64,000 bases of DNA from Phenylobacterium sp. (lineage in GTDB: Bacteria > Pseudomonadota > Alphaproteobacteria > Caulobacterales > Caulobacteraceae), in assembly GCA_020401865.1 (NCBI GenBank), contig JADCAS010000011.1, forward strand, positions 62,001 to 126,000, read 5' to 3'. The position numbers were made by a program, and so were the translations under genes. Position 1 is the first letter of the stretch, and the number at the start of each line of letters is the position of its first letter. Below, piece by piece: positions 27,288-36,087 of this stretch. The notes beneath the pieces are model-generated. The model saw only the letters and a program-made list of their open reading frames with translations, was not told the DNA's origin and did no database searches.

Positions 27288-27310
27288 TGTACGACCTGGG
27301 GATGCCCGGC

Positions 27311-29176
27311 CTACTGGCAGGCCAGGCATTCCTCGTAGTCGGTACGCTCCGAGTCGGCCAGCTCGATGCTGGCGACGGCCTCGGCGCCCGCGTGGGCGGC
27401 CCGCTGAACGGACTTGGAGCGCAGGTAGTAGAGGGACTTGCATCCCTGCTCCCAGGCGGACCAGTGCAGCATGTGGAGGTCCCACTTGTCCACGTCGCCC
27501 GGCAGGAAGATGTTCACAGACTGGGACTGGCAGATGTCCGGCGTACGGTCGGCGGCCAGCTCGACCACCCAGCGCTGGTCCAGTTCGAAGGCGGTCTTGA
27601 AGACGTCCTTCTCATCCTGGGTCAAGACGTCGAGGTGCTGGACTGAACCCTCATTTTCGAGAATCGAGTCCCAGACGGACGGAATGTTCTGGCCCCGGGC
27701 CTCGAGCAGCCGCTCCAGGTAGGGATTGCGGACGGCGAAGGTGCCGGACAGGGTCTTGTGGGTATAGATGTTGGCGGGAATGGGCTCGATACCCGCGCTG
27801 GTCCCGCCGCAGATGATGGAGATCGACGCGGTCGGGGCGATGGCCAGCTTGTGCGAGAAGCGTTCCATCATGCCACGCTCGGCGGCGTCGGGGCAGGGGC
27901 CGCGCTCGGCCGCGAGGACCCGCGAGGCGGCGTCGCACTGGCGGCGCAGGTGCTTGAAGAGCCGCATGTTCCAGGACTTGGCCATGGCGGACTCGAAGGG
28001 CACGTTCTGCATCTGCAGGAAGGAGTGGAAGCCCATCAGCCCCAAGCCCACCGAACGCTCGCGCCGGGCGGCATAGATGGCGTTGGCCATGCTGGACGGC
28101 GCCCGGGTGATGAAGTCCTCGAGCACATTATCGAGGAAACGCATGACGTCCTCGATGAAGGTCGGATGGTCACGCCATTCCAGGAAGGTCTCGGCGTTCA
28201 CCGAGGACAGGCAGCAGACGGCGGTGCGCTCCTTGCCCAGATGATCCAGTCCGGTGTGAAGCATGATCTCCGAGCACAGGTTCGACTGGCGCACCGACAG
28301 GCCCAGGTCCCGCTGGTGCTGAGGCATGGAGCGGTTCACGGTATCGGAGAAGATCAGATAGGGCTCACCGGTCTGCAGGCGGATCTCGAGGATCTTCTGC
28401 CACAGGCTGCGGGCGTCGACCTCGCGCAGGACCTCGCCGGTCTTGGGAGAGCGCAGGCCGAAGGGCGCGCCGTCGCGGACGGCCTCCATAAACTCGTCGG
28501 TGATGGAGATGCCATGGTGCAGGTTCAGGGACTTGCGGTTGAAGTCGCCGGACGGCTTGCGGATCTCGAGGAACTCCTCGATCTCGGGATGGTGGATGTC
28601 GAGGTAGACGGCCGCTGAGCCCCGGCGCAGGGAGCCCTGACTGATCGCCAGGGTGAGGCTGTCCATGACCCGGATGAAGGGGATGATGCCGCTTGTCTGG
28701 CCCGCGCCCTTCACCTTCTCGCCGATGGAGCGGACACCCCCCCAATAGGTGCCAATGCCGCCGCCGTTGGAGGCCAGAGCGACATTCTCGTTCCACACAC
28801 CCTGGATCCCGTCGAGGGAGTCGTTCACGGCGTTCAGGAAGCAGGAGATGGGCAGGCCTCGATCAGCGCCGCCGTTGGACAGGACCGGAGTGGCCGGCAT
28901 GAACCACAGGCGGGAGATGTAGTCGTAGACCCTTTGGGCGTGATCGGCGTCGTCGGCGTAGGCGGTCGCCACGCGGGCAAACATGTCCTGGTAGGACTCG
29001 CCCGGGAGGAGATAGCGGTCCTCGAGGGTGGTCTTGCCGAAGTCGGTCAGCAGAGCGTCCCGCGAGCGGTCCACCTGGACCTTCCGCACCAACTGGAGCT
29101 GGGGGCGTTCCGCCCGCTCGTGCGCGGCCTTTGCCTCCGTCTCAACCGCTCGCCTCACTGCTTCACCACCGCTCAT
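27311..29176 (-). CDS. nrdA: Ribonucleotide reductase alpha subunit NrdA, ATP-cone-less
   Basis: The catalytic subunit that reduces ribonucleoside diphosphates. Visible motifs: PISCFLN (redox Cys), the active-site NLCSEIML with the thiyl-radical Cys and Glu, TAVCCLSSVN (second redox Cys), the radical-transfer tyrosine pair in KSLYYLRSK, and the mobile C-terminal CLACQ. At about 621 residues it is some 140 shorter than E. coli NrdA because no N-terminal ATP-cone is present; the protein goes almost directly into KVQVDRSRDALLTDFGKTTL. Overall-activity control by dATP should therefore be absent or different. ATG 29176 is used; an upstream TTG (29191) is possible. Confidence 0.95.
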   Translation of the reverse strand: MSGGEAVRRAVETEAKAAHERAERPQLQLVRKVQVDRSRDALLTDFGKTTLEDRYLLPGESYQDMFARVATAYADDADHAQRVYDYISRLWFMPATPVLSNGGADRGLPISCFLNAVNDSLDGIQGVWNENVALASNGGGIGTYWGGVRSIGEKVKGAGQTSGIIPFIRVMDSLTLAISQGSLRRGSAAVYLDIHHPEIEEFLEIRKPSGDFNRKSLNLHHGISITDEFMEAVRDGAPFGLRSPKTGEVLREVDARSLWQKILEIRLQTGEPYLIFSDTVNRSMPQHQRDLGLSVRQSNLCSEIMLHTGLDHLGKERTAVCCLSSVNAETFLEWRDHPTFIEDVMRFLDNVLEDFITRAPSSMANAIYAARRERSVGLGLMGFHSFLQMQNVPFESAMAKSWNMRLFKHLRRQCDAASRVLAAERGPCPDAAERGMMERFSHKLAIAPTASISIICGGTSAGIEPIPANIYTHKTLSGTFAVRNPYLERLLEARGQNIPSVWDSILENEGSVQHLDVLTQDEKDVFKTAFELDQRWVVELAADRTPDICQSQSVNIFLPGDVDKWDLHMLHWSAWEQGCKSLYYLRSKSVQRAAHAGAEAVASIELADSERTDYEECLACQ

Positions 29177-29191
29177 GCCCTGCACCCGCAA

Positions 29192-29486
29192 TCCTCACTG
29201 GCGGCGCGGATCTGGTCCGGGCCCACCACTTCATTAAACGTCTATATCTAGTGGGCGCCCCGCCCGACTACGCAACATCATGGGGCCATGACCCTAATGA
29301 CTCGTCAACGGGGCGGGCGGGTTGTCCCCGGGAGTTTTTTGCTAACAAGAGGTTAACAGGGGGCTTGACGCTTGAACATGCTGGAGTTTCGAGAGGCTCG
29401 GAAACACCGATTCACGAGACTGTGAACATCAGGGCGCGACAGACTTCCCGGGCCGCACGATGCCCCAGGGCGGCGCGCCAGGCATG
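29192..29486 (-). promoter_or_regulatory. nrdA upstream region: paired NrdR-like boxes, CtrA-like site
   Basis: About 300 bp without a gene. CTATATCTAG at 29242-29251 matches the NrdR core at 9 of 10 positions, and CAACATCATG at 29273-29282 is a weaker partner (7 of 10), again exactly 31 bp apart and in the same order as before nrdB. Further upstream CTAA-N7-TTAA at 29342-29356 is one base from the CtrA recognition pattern TTAA-N7-TTAA, and GANTC (CcrM-type) sites occur at 29299 and 29409. Together these would fit S-phase-linked control in a Caulobacter-type cell cycle. All are sequence matches only. Confidence 0.5.
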
Positions 29487-29517
29487 AAAAAGGGGCCCGG
29501 TCGCGAGACCGGGCCCC
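29487..29517 (-). terminator. Intrinsic terminator of the ompA-like gene
   Basis: A perfect 11-bp stem GGGGCCCGGTC with GCGA loop (29492-29517) is followed on the minus strand by five T residues (29491-29487). It begins 34 bp after the stop codon of the OmpA-family gene and separates it from the nrdA promoter region. Confidence 0.85.
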
Positions 29518-29550
29518 GGTGTTTCCAGGCGTTTCCGCCTGCGATCGAGA

Positions 29551-30750
29551 TCAGAAGTTGATGTCGATCGTCGAACGGCGGTTCAAGGGTTCCTTCACGC
29601 CATCGCCGGTGGCGACCGCGAGTTCGGTTTCACCCTTCCAGTCGACCTGCATCAACTGCTGGCCCACGCCCTGACCCACCAGAGCGTCGGCGACGGCCTT
29701 GGCCCGGCGCTCGGAGAGACGGACGTTGTAGGCCGGCGAGCCTGACGAGTCGGTGTGTCCGACCACGATCACTCGGGTCGCGTTCCCGGCCTTGGCGTAC
29801 TCAGCTGCTTCCGTGACGATGGTCTGGGCTTCCGGCGTCAGGATGGACTGATCGAACGGGAAGTAGACCACAAACTGCTTGGCCTCGTAGGCCGGCGGCG
29901 GCGGAGGCGGCGGCGGCGGAGGCGGAGGCGGCGGAGGCGGGGGGGGCGGCGGAGGCGGCGGCGGCGGCGGCGCGAAGGAGTAACGCAGACCCACGGTGAG
30001 GGACTGGTCCTCATACGCACCGTTGAAGGCGCCGGGCTGCAGGGCATGGGTGCCCTTGGACGCGAAGGTCAGGTCCGAGCCGCTGAGGTAGCGGTAGGTC
30101 AGGTCCGCATCCAGACGGTCGGTGATGGCCCAGGCCACGCCGGCGATACCCTGCCAAGCGAAGGCCGTATCGTCATCGTCGATGGTCAGGTTCTGATAGG
30201 CCGGATTGGCGGGGGTCGCCGCAGGGCCCACCGGGGTGATGGTGGAGAACTGGCCGACGATGGCATCCGCTGTGGTCTGGTTGATGCCCACGCCCACCCC
30301 GATGAAGGGGTTCAGCGCCGAATCCGGCAGGATGTCGTAAATGACATTGCCCATCAGCGTGTAGGTCGTGAGGCTGCCGGTGGGCGATCCGCAGTTCGGG
30401 GCCGCCGTGGTGCGGACCACGCCCGCGGTGCAGAGGCCCTGGATCGCGTTGCTGGCGCCGCCGCGAACCGACTCGATGTCGCCGGGGCGGTAGCCGCCTT
30501 CCAGCTCGACGCGCCAGTTGCTGGAGACCTGATAACCAAGGCGGGCGAAACCGCTCCAGTCATCCGCCTGATTGAACTTCCAGTTGTAGGGCTTGCCGTT
30601 GGCGGCGTTGTTGCTCGACGTTCCATCGATGCCCATCGGCCAGTGATAGCCAAGATCGACCGCGCCATACCAGCCGACTTCCCGGGCAGAAGCCCCCGAA
30701 GCGATGGTCACGGCGGCCAGAGCCGCTCCAGCAAAAAGTTTGAGTTTCAT
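29551..30750 (-). CDS. OmpA-family outer-membrane protein with 26-proline linker
   Basis: A 399-residue surface protein. A signal peptide (MKLKLFAGAALAAVTIASGASA) precedes an eight-stranded OmpA/OprF-type barrel (GWYGAVDLGYHW ... LTVGLRYSF). A run of 26 prolines follows, then a C-terminal OmpA-like peptidoglycan-binding domain with VVYFPFDQSILTPEA, VVGHTDSSGS and NVRLSERRAKAV, whose Asp and Arg bind diaminopimelate. It would tether the outer membrane to the cell wall. ATG 30750 gives the signal peptide directly, with AGAGGG upstream. A strong terminator follows the gene. The proline run is coded by CCG/CCT/CCC repeats and should need EF-P for translation. Confidence 0.92.
   Translation of the reverse strand: MKLKLFAGAALAAVTIASGASAREVGWYGAVDLGYHWPMGIDGTSSNNAANGKPYNWKFNQADDWSGFARLGYQVSSNWRVELEGGYRPGDIESVRGGASNAIQGLCTAGVVRTTAAPNCGSPTGSLTTYTLMGNVIYDILPDSALNPFIGVGVGINQTTADAIVGQFSTITPVGPAATPANPAYQNLTIDDDDTAFAWQGIAGVAWAITDRLDADLTYRYLSGSDLTFASKGTHALQPGAFNGAYEDQSLTVGLRYSFAPPPPPPPPPPPPPPPPPPPPPPPPPPAYEAKQFVVYFPFDQSILTPEAQTIVTEAAEYAKAGNATRVIVVGHTDSSGSPAYNVRLSERRAKAVADALVGQGVGQQLMQVDWKGETELAVATGDGVKEPLNRRSTIDINF
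29893..29970 (-). repeat. CCG-type triplet repeat coding for polyproline
   Basis: Twenty-six consecutive proline codons (mainly CCG with interspersed CCT and CCC) form a 78-bp low-complexity tract inside the OmpA-family gene. It is in frame and lies exactly between barrel and peptidoglycan-binding domain, so it acts as a rigid spacer. Such tracts are prone to length variation by replication slippage. Confidence 0.9.
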
Positions 30751-30890
30751 TACAGAGCCCTCTCTTGCCCTCAGCGGAGACGAAACCGCTTTCACTGGCT
30801 TATATCAGACGAAGTATCACGTGGAAGTGTCGCTGACGCAACAGCAGGCTTTATTCGCTGGAATATCCACTGGCAAGCCTCGAAGCGCCG

Positions 30891-32678
30891 TCAGGATCCG
30901 ACCCCCGCAGGATGACGACGGGGTTTTGCGAGAAACCCGTCGCCTCTGTTGAGTTCGCGCCGGAACTCGTCGCGTCGTTCGTGGATCGAGGCGATGACAG
31001 GTCCGGCGGGGGCTCCCAGGCCGAGAAGGACCGCCTCCGACAGCTGCAGGCTGGCCTCGACGGTTTCGGGGACCGCGTCAGTGACCCCCAGCTCATAGAG
31101 ACGCAGGGCCTGCTGGCTGTCCCGGGCCCGGGCGAAGATGGCGAGGTCCGGGCGCCGCTCCCGGACCGAGGCGACAAGGGCCTCCACGGAGCCTGAATCC
31201 CCGCCATCAGAGTCCGAGGTGATCACGAGGGCGCGGGCGGACCCCAGGCCGCAGCGTTCCAGGAAACCCGGGCGCGAGGCGTCTCCGAAGTAGAGGCTTC
31301 GGCCAGACCGGCGCCCCCGGGCGACTACGGCGGCGTCCTGATCGATGGCTGACCAGGGCAGGCCATGCCGATCCAGCATCTCGCCCACCAGTCGCCCGAC
31401 CCGTCCGAATCCGACGAGGAGGATCCGGCCCTCGGGCGCAGCCCCGGGGGCGTGCGGCGCCTCTGCCAGCCCCCCGGTCGTCCGCCCGGCGATCCGGAGC
31501 CCGAGGGCGGCCAGAAGCGGGATGCACATCATCGACAGGGTGGCGGAGACCAGGAGGCTCTGACCCAGGGCGTCGGGGACGAGGCCCAGCTGCATGGCGG
31601 AAGCCAGGATGACGAAGGCGAACTCGCCGCTGGCGGCCAGCAGGAGGGCCGTCTCGATCGCGACCCTCCAGGCCATGCCGAAGGCGCGGGCCAGTCCGAA
31701 GATCAGGGCGGTGTTCAGGGCCATCAGCCCGACGGTCACCCCAACGACCTGGAAGGGCTGTTCGAGGATCAGACCGACATCGAGGCCGATGCCGACCGCC
31801 AGGAAGAAGAGGCCAAGGAGCAGGCCCTTGAAGGGCTCGATGACCTGTTCGACCTCATGGCGGAACTCGGTCTCGGCCAGCAGCAGCCCGGCGACAAAGG
31901 CGCCCAGGGCCATGGACAGGCCGGCGAAGGCCGCCATCAGGCCAGAGCCGATCACCACCAGCAGGCAGGCGGCCATGAACAGCTCCTCGCTGCGGGCCCT
32001 GGCCACCGAGCGCATCATGGGGCGCAGCAGGAAGCGTCCGAACCCGACCAGGGCGGCCACCGCCAGGGCGGCGGGGGCGAAGCTCATGAGGATATCCGGC
32101 GACAGGGTCCCGCCGTCGTTCCGCCCCAGGATGGCCAGGGTGATCAGGATCGGCGCTACGGCCAGGTCCTGGAACAGCAGGACGGCGAAGGTCACGCGGC
32201 CAGCCTGGACATGCTGGCGGCGGCTCTCGGTCAGGATCGGCATAACCACTGCGGTGGATGACAGGGCCATGGCGGCGCCGACCGCCGCGGAGGCGGTCAC
32301 CGAGGCCCCGAAGAGATAGGCGGTCAGGCCGACGATAAGGCCGCACCCCAGGACCTGCAGGGCGCCCAGGCCGAAGACGTAGCGCCGCATCAGCCAAAGC
32401 CGGGCCCATGACAGCTCCAGCCCGATCATGAACATCAGGAAGACCACGCCCAGCTCGCCAAGCTGGGCGAGCTCCTTCGGCGAATCGATGGTCAGCTCCG
32501 CCGCCCAGGGCGCCAGGGACCCGAGGGCGCCCAGGCCCGAAGGGCCGAGGAGAACGCCGGCGCCGAGGAAGCCGAGGATGGGACTGATCTTCCAGCGCCG
32601 GAACAGCGGAACGATGATGCCCGCCGTCGCCAGGAAGAGGATGACGTCCTTGAAATCGCCGGGAGCGGGGTGAGCCAT
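30891..32678 (-). CDS. CPA2 monovalent cation:proton antiporter, Kef type
   Basis: A 595-residue inner-membrane antiporter. About twelve transmembrane helices open with ILGFLGAGVLLGPSGLG and include LGELGVVFLMFMIGLELS, the Kef gating-type segments SSTAVVMPILTES and LLFQDLAVAPILI. From about residue 400 a TrkA-N/RCK domain (ILLVGFGRVGRLVGEMLDRHG) would bind NAD(H) or nucleotides. It resembles KefB/KefC glutathione-gated potassium efflux systems, but the glutathione-site residues cannot be confirmed and no KefF/KefG partner lies nearby. It is read from ATG 32678 and is divergent from the M13 peptidase. Confidence 0.9.
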   Translation of the reverse strand: MAHPAPGDFKDVILFLATAGIIVPLFRRWKISPILGFLGAGVLLGPSGLGALGSLAPWAAELTIDSPKELAQLGELGVVFLMFMIGLELSWARLWLMRRYVFGLGALQVLGCGLIVGLTAYLFGASVTASAAVGAAMALSSTAVVMPILTESRRQHVQAGRVTFAVLLFQDLAVAPILITLAILGRNDGGTLSPDILMSFAPAALAVAALVGFGRFLLRPMMRSVARARSEELFMAACLLVVIGSGLMAAFAGLSMALGAFVAGLLLAETEFRHEVEQVIEPFKGLLLGLFFLAVGIGLDVGLILEQPFQVVGVTVGLMALNTALIFGLARAFGMAWRVAIETALLLAASGEFAFVILASAMQLGLVPDALGQSLLVSATLSMMCIPLLAALGLRIAGRTTGGLAEAPHAPGAAPEGRILLVGFGRVGRLVGEMLDRHGLPWSAIDQDAAVVARGRRSGRSLYFGDASRPGFLERCGLGSARALVITSDSDGGDSGSVEALVASVRERRPDLAIFARARDSQQALRLYELGVTDAVPETVEASLQLSEAVLLGLGAPAGPVIASIHERRDEFRRELNRGDGFLAKPRRHPAGVGS

Positions 32679-32849
32679 GATCGTCCTCGTCGCCCGGGAC
32701 TATGGAGCAAGCCGCCGGCTGAGGCGAGGCCCGGCGCAGCCTCGAGTCGGGGGCGGGAAGGGCGACGACGGGTACGCAGAAATCTCGTGCCTGGCGCCCC
32801 AGTCGGCGGCATGTTGATCGGCCTGACCTGCCCATGTTCGGAGATCCCG

Positions 32850-34877
32850 ATGACCTTCGCCCGCCCGCTGATCGCCGCCTTGGTTGCGACCATCGCCCTG
32901 CCCGCCGCCGCCGCGGACCTCGCCGCCCCCCGGATGGGCGCCTGGGGCTTTGATATGGCCGGGCGCGACGCCGCGACGCCCGCCGGCAGGGACTTCTTCA
33001 CCCACGCCAACGGCGCCTATCTCGAGGGACTGCAGATCCCCGCCGACCGTTCGAGCTTCGGGGCCTTCGACGCCCTGCGCGAGCTGTCTGTGAACCGGAT
33101 GCGCGCCGTCCTCGAGACGGCGGCGGCCGACCCTGCGCCGACGGCGGACAGGGTGCGTCTTGCGACCCTCTACAGGAATTTTATGGACGAGGCGGCGGTC
33201 GCCGCCCTGGGTGCGAAGCCCATCGACCCGGCGCTCAGGGACATCCGCGCCATCCGGAACCACCGGGATGCAGCGCGGCTGATGGGCCGCTCCGCCACCG
33301 GCTTTGGCGGCTCCGTCTTCTCGGTATTCATCTCGGACGACGCCCGGAACCCGCAGGCCTACGCCGTCTACCTGAGCCAGTCCGGCCTGAACCTGCCGGA
33401 CCGCGACTATTACCTGGAGGCCCGCTTCGAACGTCAGCGGGGGGAGTACCGAGCCTATGCCGAACGCTTGCTGGCCTTGGCAGGCTGGCCCGAACCCGGA
33501 AAGGCCGCGGACGCCATCCTGGCGTTCGAGATGAAGATCGCGAAGGCCTCCTGGACCAACGCCCAGCGTCGGGACCGGGATCGCACCTACAATCCCGCGA
33601 CATCGGCGGAACTGGCCCGCATTGCGCCCGGCTTTCCCTGGGCCGACTACCTGTCCGGCGCAGGGCTGGGCAGTGTGGACCGGGTCGTCGTTCGCGAGTC
33701 GGGGGCCTTCCCCGAGATCGCCCGCATCTTCGCTGAAACCCCCTTGGAGACCCTCCGGGCCTATCTCGCCCTGAGCCTCGCCGACGAGGCGGCGCCCTAC
33801 CGGTCCCCAGACTTCGACACGGCCAACTTCGACTTCCGCGGCAAGGTCCTGACCGGACAACCTGAGCAGCAGCCGCGTTGGAAACGAGCCGTCGCCCTCG
33901 TCGATGAACAGCTTGGCGAAGCCCTGGGTCGGGATTACGTGGCCAACTACTTCCCGCCGGAGTCCAAGGCCCTCATGGAAGGACTGGTGGCCGACATCAA
34001 GGCCGCCATGCGCAAGCGGATCGAACGGGTCTCCTGGATGGGACCTGAGACCCGGGCCAGGGCCCTGGAGAAGATGTCGAAGTTCAGCGTCATGATCGGG
34101 TATCCCGAGGTCTGGCGCGACTATTCGGGACTTGAGCTGAAGCCTGGGGATCTCTTCGGCGACGTCTCCCGCGCGCGAAAGTGGAGCTGGGACCGACTCG
34201 TGGCCCGCCTCGGCCAGCCCGTCGACAGGAGAGAGTGGGGCATGACCCCAGCCACAGTGAACGCCTACTACTCTTCGACCCGGAACGTCATCGTCTTTCC
34301 GGCCGCCATTCTCCAGCCGCCCTTCTTCGATCCCGCGGGCGACATGGCCATCAACTACGGCGCCATCGGCGGGGTGATCGGCCACGAGATCACCCACGGC
34401 TTCGATGATCAGGGCCGCAAGTCCGATGGGGACGGCCGCCTGAGCGACTGGTGGACCCCGCAGGATGCGGATCGCTTCAAGGCGGAGGCCGCCAAGCTGG
34501 GCGCCCAGTACGCCGCTTTTGAGGCCCTTCCCGGAGTCTTTATCAAAGGTGACCTGACCATGGGTGAGAACATCGCCGACCTGGGCGGCATCCTGCTCGC
34601 GCTCGACGGTTACCGCGCCTCCCTGAAGGGGGCTCCAGCCCCGGTGATCGACGGTCTGACAGGCGACCAGCGGGTCTTCTACGGGTGGGCCCAGGTCTGG
34701 CGGACCAAACTCCGGGAGGACCGGGCGCGCCAATTGCTGACCACGGGGCCCCACTCGCCGCCCCAGGCGCGCGTGAACCTGCCGGTCCGGAACATCGACG
34801 CCTTCCATGAAGCCTTCGGCGTCAAGCCGGGCGACCCCATGTACCTGCCCGTCGACCAGCGCGCCCGGATCTGGTGA
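32850..34877 (+). CDS. M13 family (neprilysin-like) zinc metallopeptidase
   Basis: A 675-residue exported oligopeptidase. A signal peptide (MTFARPLIAALVATIALPAAAA) precedes the large N-terminal M13 domain with DFFTHANGAYLEGLQIPADRS, then the substrate-binding NAYYSSTRNVIVFPA segment, the zinc motif HEITH (His512, Glu513, His516) and the third ligand Glu573 in GENIADLGG, with Asp577. All catalytic elements are intact. It most likely trims peptides in the periplasm. GGAG lies seven bases before ATG 32850; the open frame upstream of it has no signal and overlaps the promoter of the antiporter gene. Confidence 0.95.
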   Translation: MTFARPLIAALVATIALPAAAADLAAPRMGAWGFDMAGRDAATPAGRDFFTHANGAYLEGLQIPADRSSFGAFDALRELSVNRMRAVLETAAADPAPTADRVRLATLYRNFMDEAAVAALGAKPIDPALRDIRAIRNHRDAARLMGRSATGFGGSVFSVFISDDARNPQAYAVYLSQSGLNLPDRDYYLEARFERQRGEYRAYAERLLALAGWPEPGKAADAILAFEMKIAKASWTNAQRRDRDRTYNPATSAELARIAPGFPWADYLSGAGLGSVDRVVVRESGAFPEIARIFAETPLETLRAYLALSLADEAAPYRSPDFDTANFDFRGKVLTGQPEQQPRWKRAVALVDEQLGEALGRDYVANYFPPESKALMEGLVADIKAAMRKRIERVSWMGPETRARALEKMSKFSVMIGYPEVWRDYSGLELKPGDLFGDVSRARKWSWDRLVARLGQPVDRREWGMTPATVNAYYSSTRNVIVFPAAILQPPFFDPAGDMAINYGAIGGVIGHEITHGFDDQGRKSDGDGRLSDWWTPQDADRFKAEAAKLGAQYAAFEALPGVFIKGDLTMGENIADLGGILLALDGYRASLKGAPAPVIDGLTGDQRVFYGWAQVWRTKLREDRARQLLTTGPHSPPQARVNLPVRNIDAFHEAFGVKPGDPMYLPVDQRARIW

Positions 34878-34881
34878 CCGG

Positions 34882-36087
34882 TCAGGCCGTCCGGACCAGA
34901 ATGTCCCGGGCGGCGTGGACGCCGGTGGCGAAGACCGCCTGCAGGAGATAGCCCCCCGTAGGCGCCTCCCAGTCGAGCATCTCGCCGGCGACCCAGACGC
35001 CGGGACGGGCGCGGAGCTGGAGCCCCCCGTCGAGGTCCTCGAACCGGACCCCTCCGGCGGTCGAGATGGCGCGCTCCATGCCCGTGGTCGCCATCAACCG
35101 AATACGGATCGCCTTGATTCGCGCAGCCAGGACCCGGGAGTCTCCGGGAAGGGGACCCGCTTCCCGCATCAGGGCGATGGCGGCGGGCGGCAGGGATGCG
35201 GCCTTCCTCAGCCGGTTGGAGAGACTGGCCTTCCGGTCCTGACGGCCGATCCGGGCTGCAAGGTCGATGACCGTATGGTCCGGCCTCAGGTCGATCTCGA
35301 CGGTCGCCTCTCCCGTCGCAGCGATGGCGTCGCGCAGGTCGGCGGAGAGGGCGTAGACGGCGCCCCCCTCCAGCCCCCGGGAGGTCAGCAGGACCTCCCC
35401 CCGGGCCCGGCGCTCCCCGAACCGGAGTTCAACCGCTTTCAGGGGTGTCCCCGCGAACCGGTCGGTCAAGGTCGGGCTGAGGGTTCCGACGAAGCCGCAG
35501 TTGGCCGGCCGCAGGGGCGCCGGCGCTGCGCCGGCGGAGGCCAGCAGGTCCGTCCAGGCGCCGTCGGCGCCGAGGCGGGGCCAGCTGGCGCCGCCGAGAG
35601 CCAGGAGGAGGGCGTCGGCTGGCTCCGGGACAGGGGCGTCCTCCGCCTGCCGGAAGAGGGGATGACCGTCGGCGTCCCACCCGGTCCAGGTCGAGCGGAG
35701 ACGGAGCTCTACGCCCAGCCCGGCCAGGCGGGCGAGCCAGGCCCGGACCAGGGGCGAGGCCTTGAGGACCCGGGGAAAGACCCGTCCGCTGGTGCCGACG
35801 AAGGTGTCCTGGCCCAGGCCGGCCGCCCAGTCGCGGAGGGCCTGGGGGGGGAAGGCCTCCAGCAGGGGTGCAAGGGTCTCTTCCCGGCCGCCGTAGCGCC
35901 TGAGCATGTCGGCCAGGGCCTCCGAGTGGGTCAGGTTCAGTCCGCCGCGGCCGGCCATGAGCAGGCGGCGGGCGGGACTGGGCATGCGTTCGTGCACGAC
36001 CACCCGCGCTCCGCCCCGGGCCAGGACCTCGGCCGCTATGAGGCCCGCAGGACCGGCGCCGACAATCACCACCTTCGGACCTGGCAT
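34882..36087 (-). CDS. FAD flavoprotein, HI0933/PP_4765 type
   Basis: A 401-residue FAD-dependent oxidoreductase-like protein. It opens KVVIVGAGPAGLIAAEVLARGG, followed by the family signature RRLLMAGRGGLNLTHSE, a central LALGGASWPRLGADG and the C-terminal GEMLDWEAPTGGYLLQAVF, which closes the FAD site. These match the TIGRFAM-style PP_4765 subgroup of the HI0933/BaiN family; the physiological substrate is unknown. The gene is convergent with the M13 peptidase with a 4-bp gap, and its upstream region contains an inverted-repeat element. Confidence 0.85.
   Translation of the reverse strand: MPGPKVVIVGAGPAGLIAAEVLARGGARVVVHERMPSPARRLLMAGRGGLNLTHSEALADMLRRYGGREETLAPLLEAFPPQALRDWAAGLGQDTFVGTSGRVFPRVLKASPLVRAWLARLAGLGVELRLRSTWTGWDADGHPLFRQAEDAPVPEPADALLLALGGASWPRLGADGAWTDLLASAGAAPAPLRPANCGFVGTLSPTLTDRFAGTPLKAVELRFGERRARGEVLLTSRGLEGGAVYALSADLRDAIAATGEATVEIDLRPDHTVIDLAARIGRQDRKASLSNRLRKAASLPPAAIALMREAGPLPGDSRVLAARIKAIRIRLMATTGMERAISTAGGVRFEDLDGGLQLRARPGVWVAGEMLDWEAPTGGYLLQAVFATGVHAARDILVRTA

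Noticed and set aside
29893..29970. CCG repeat considered as a possible CRISPR-like or satellite repeat
   Set aside because: It is an in-frame polyproline tract with 3-bp periodicity; there are no spacers.
32700..34808. A 702-codon open frame antisense to the M13 peptidase gene
   Set aside because: It mirrors the codon structure of the real gene in a very GC-rich genome, has no recognisable domain, and the sense strand encodes an intact M13 peptidase with all zinc ligands.
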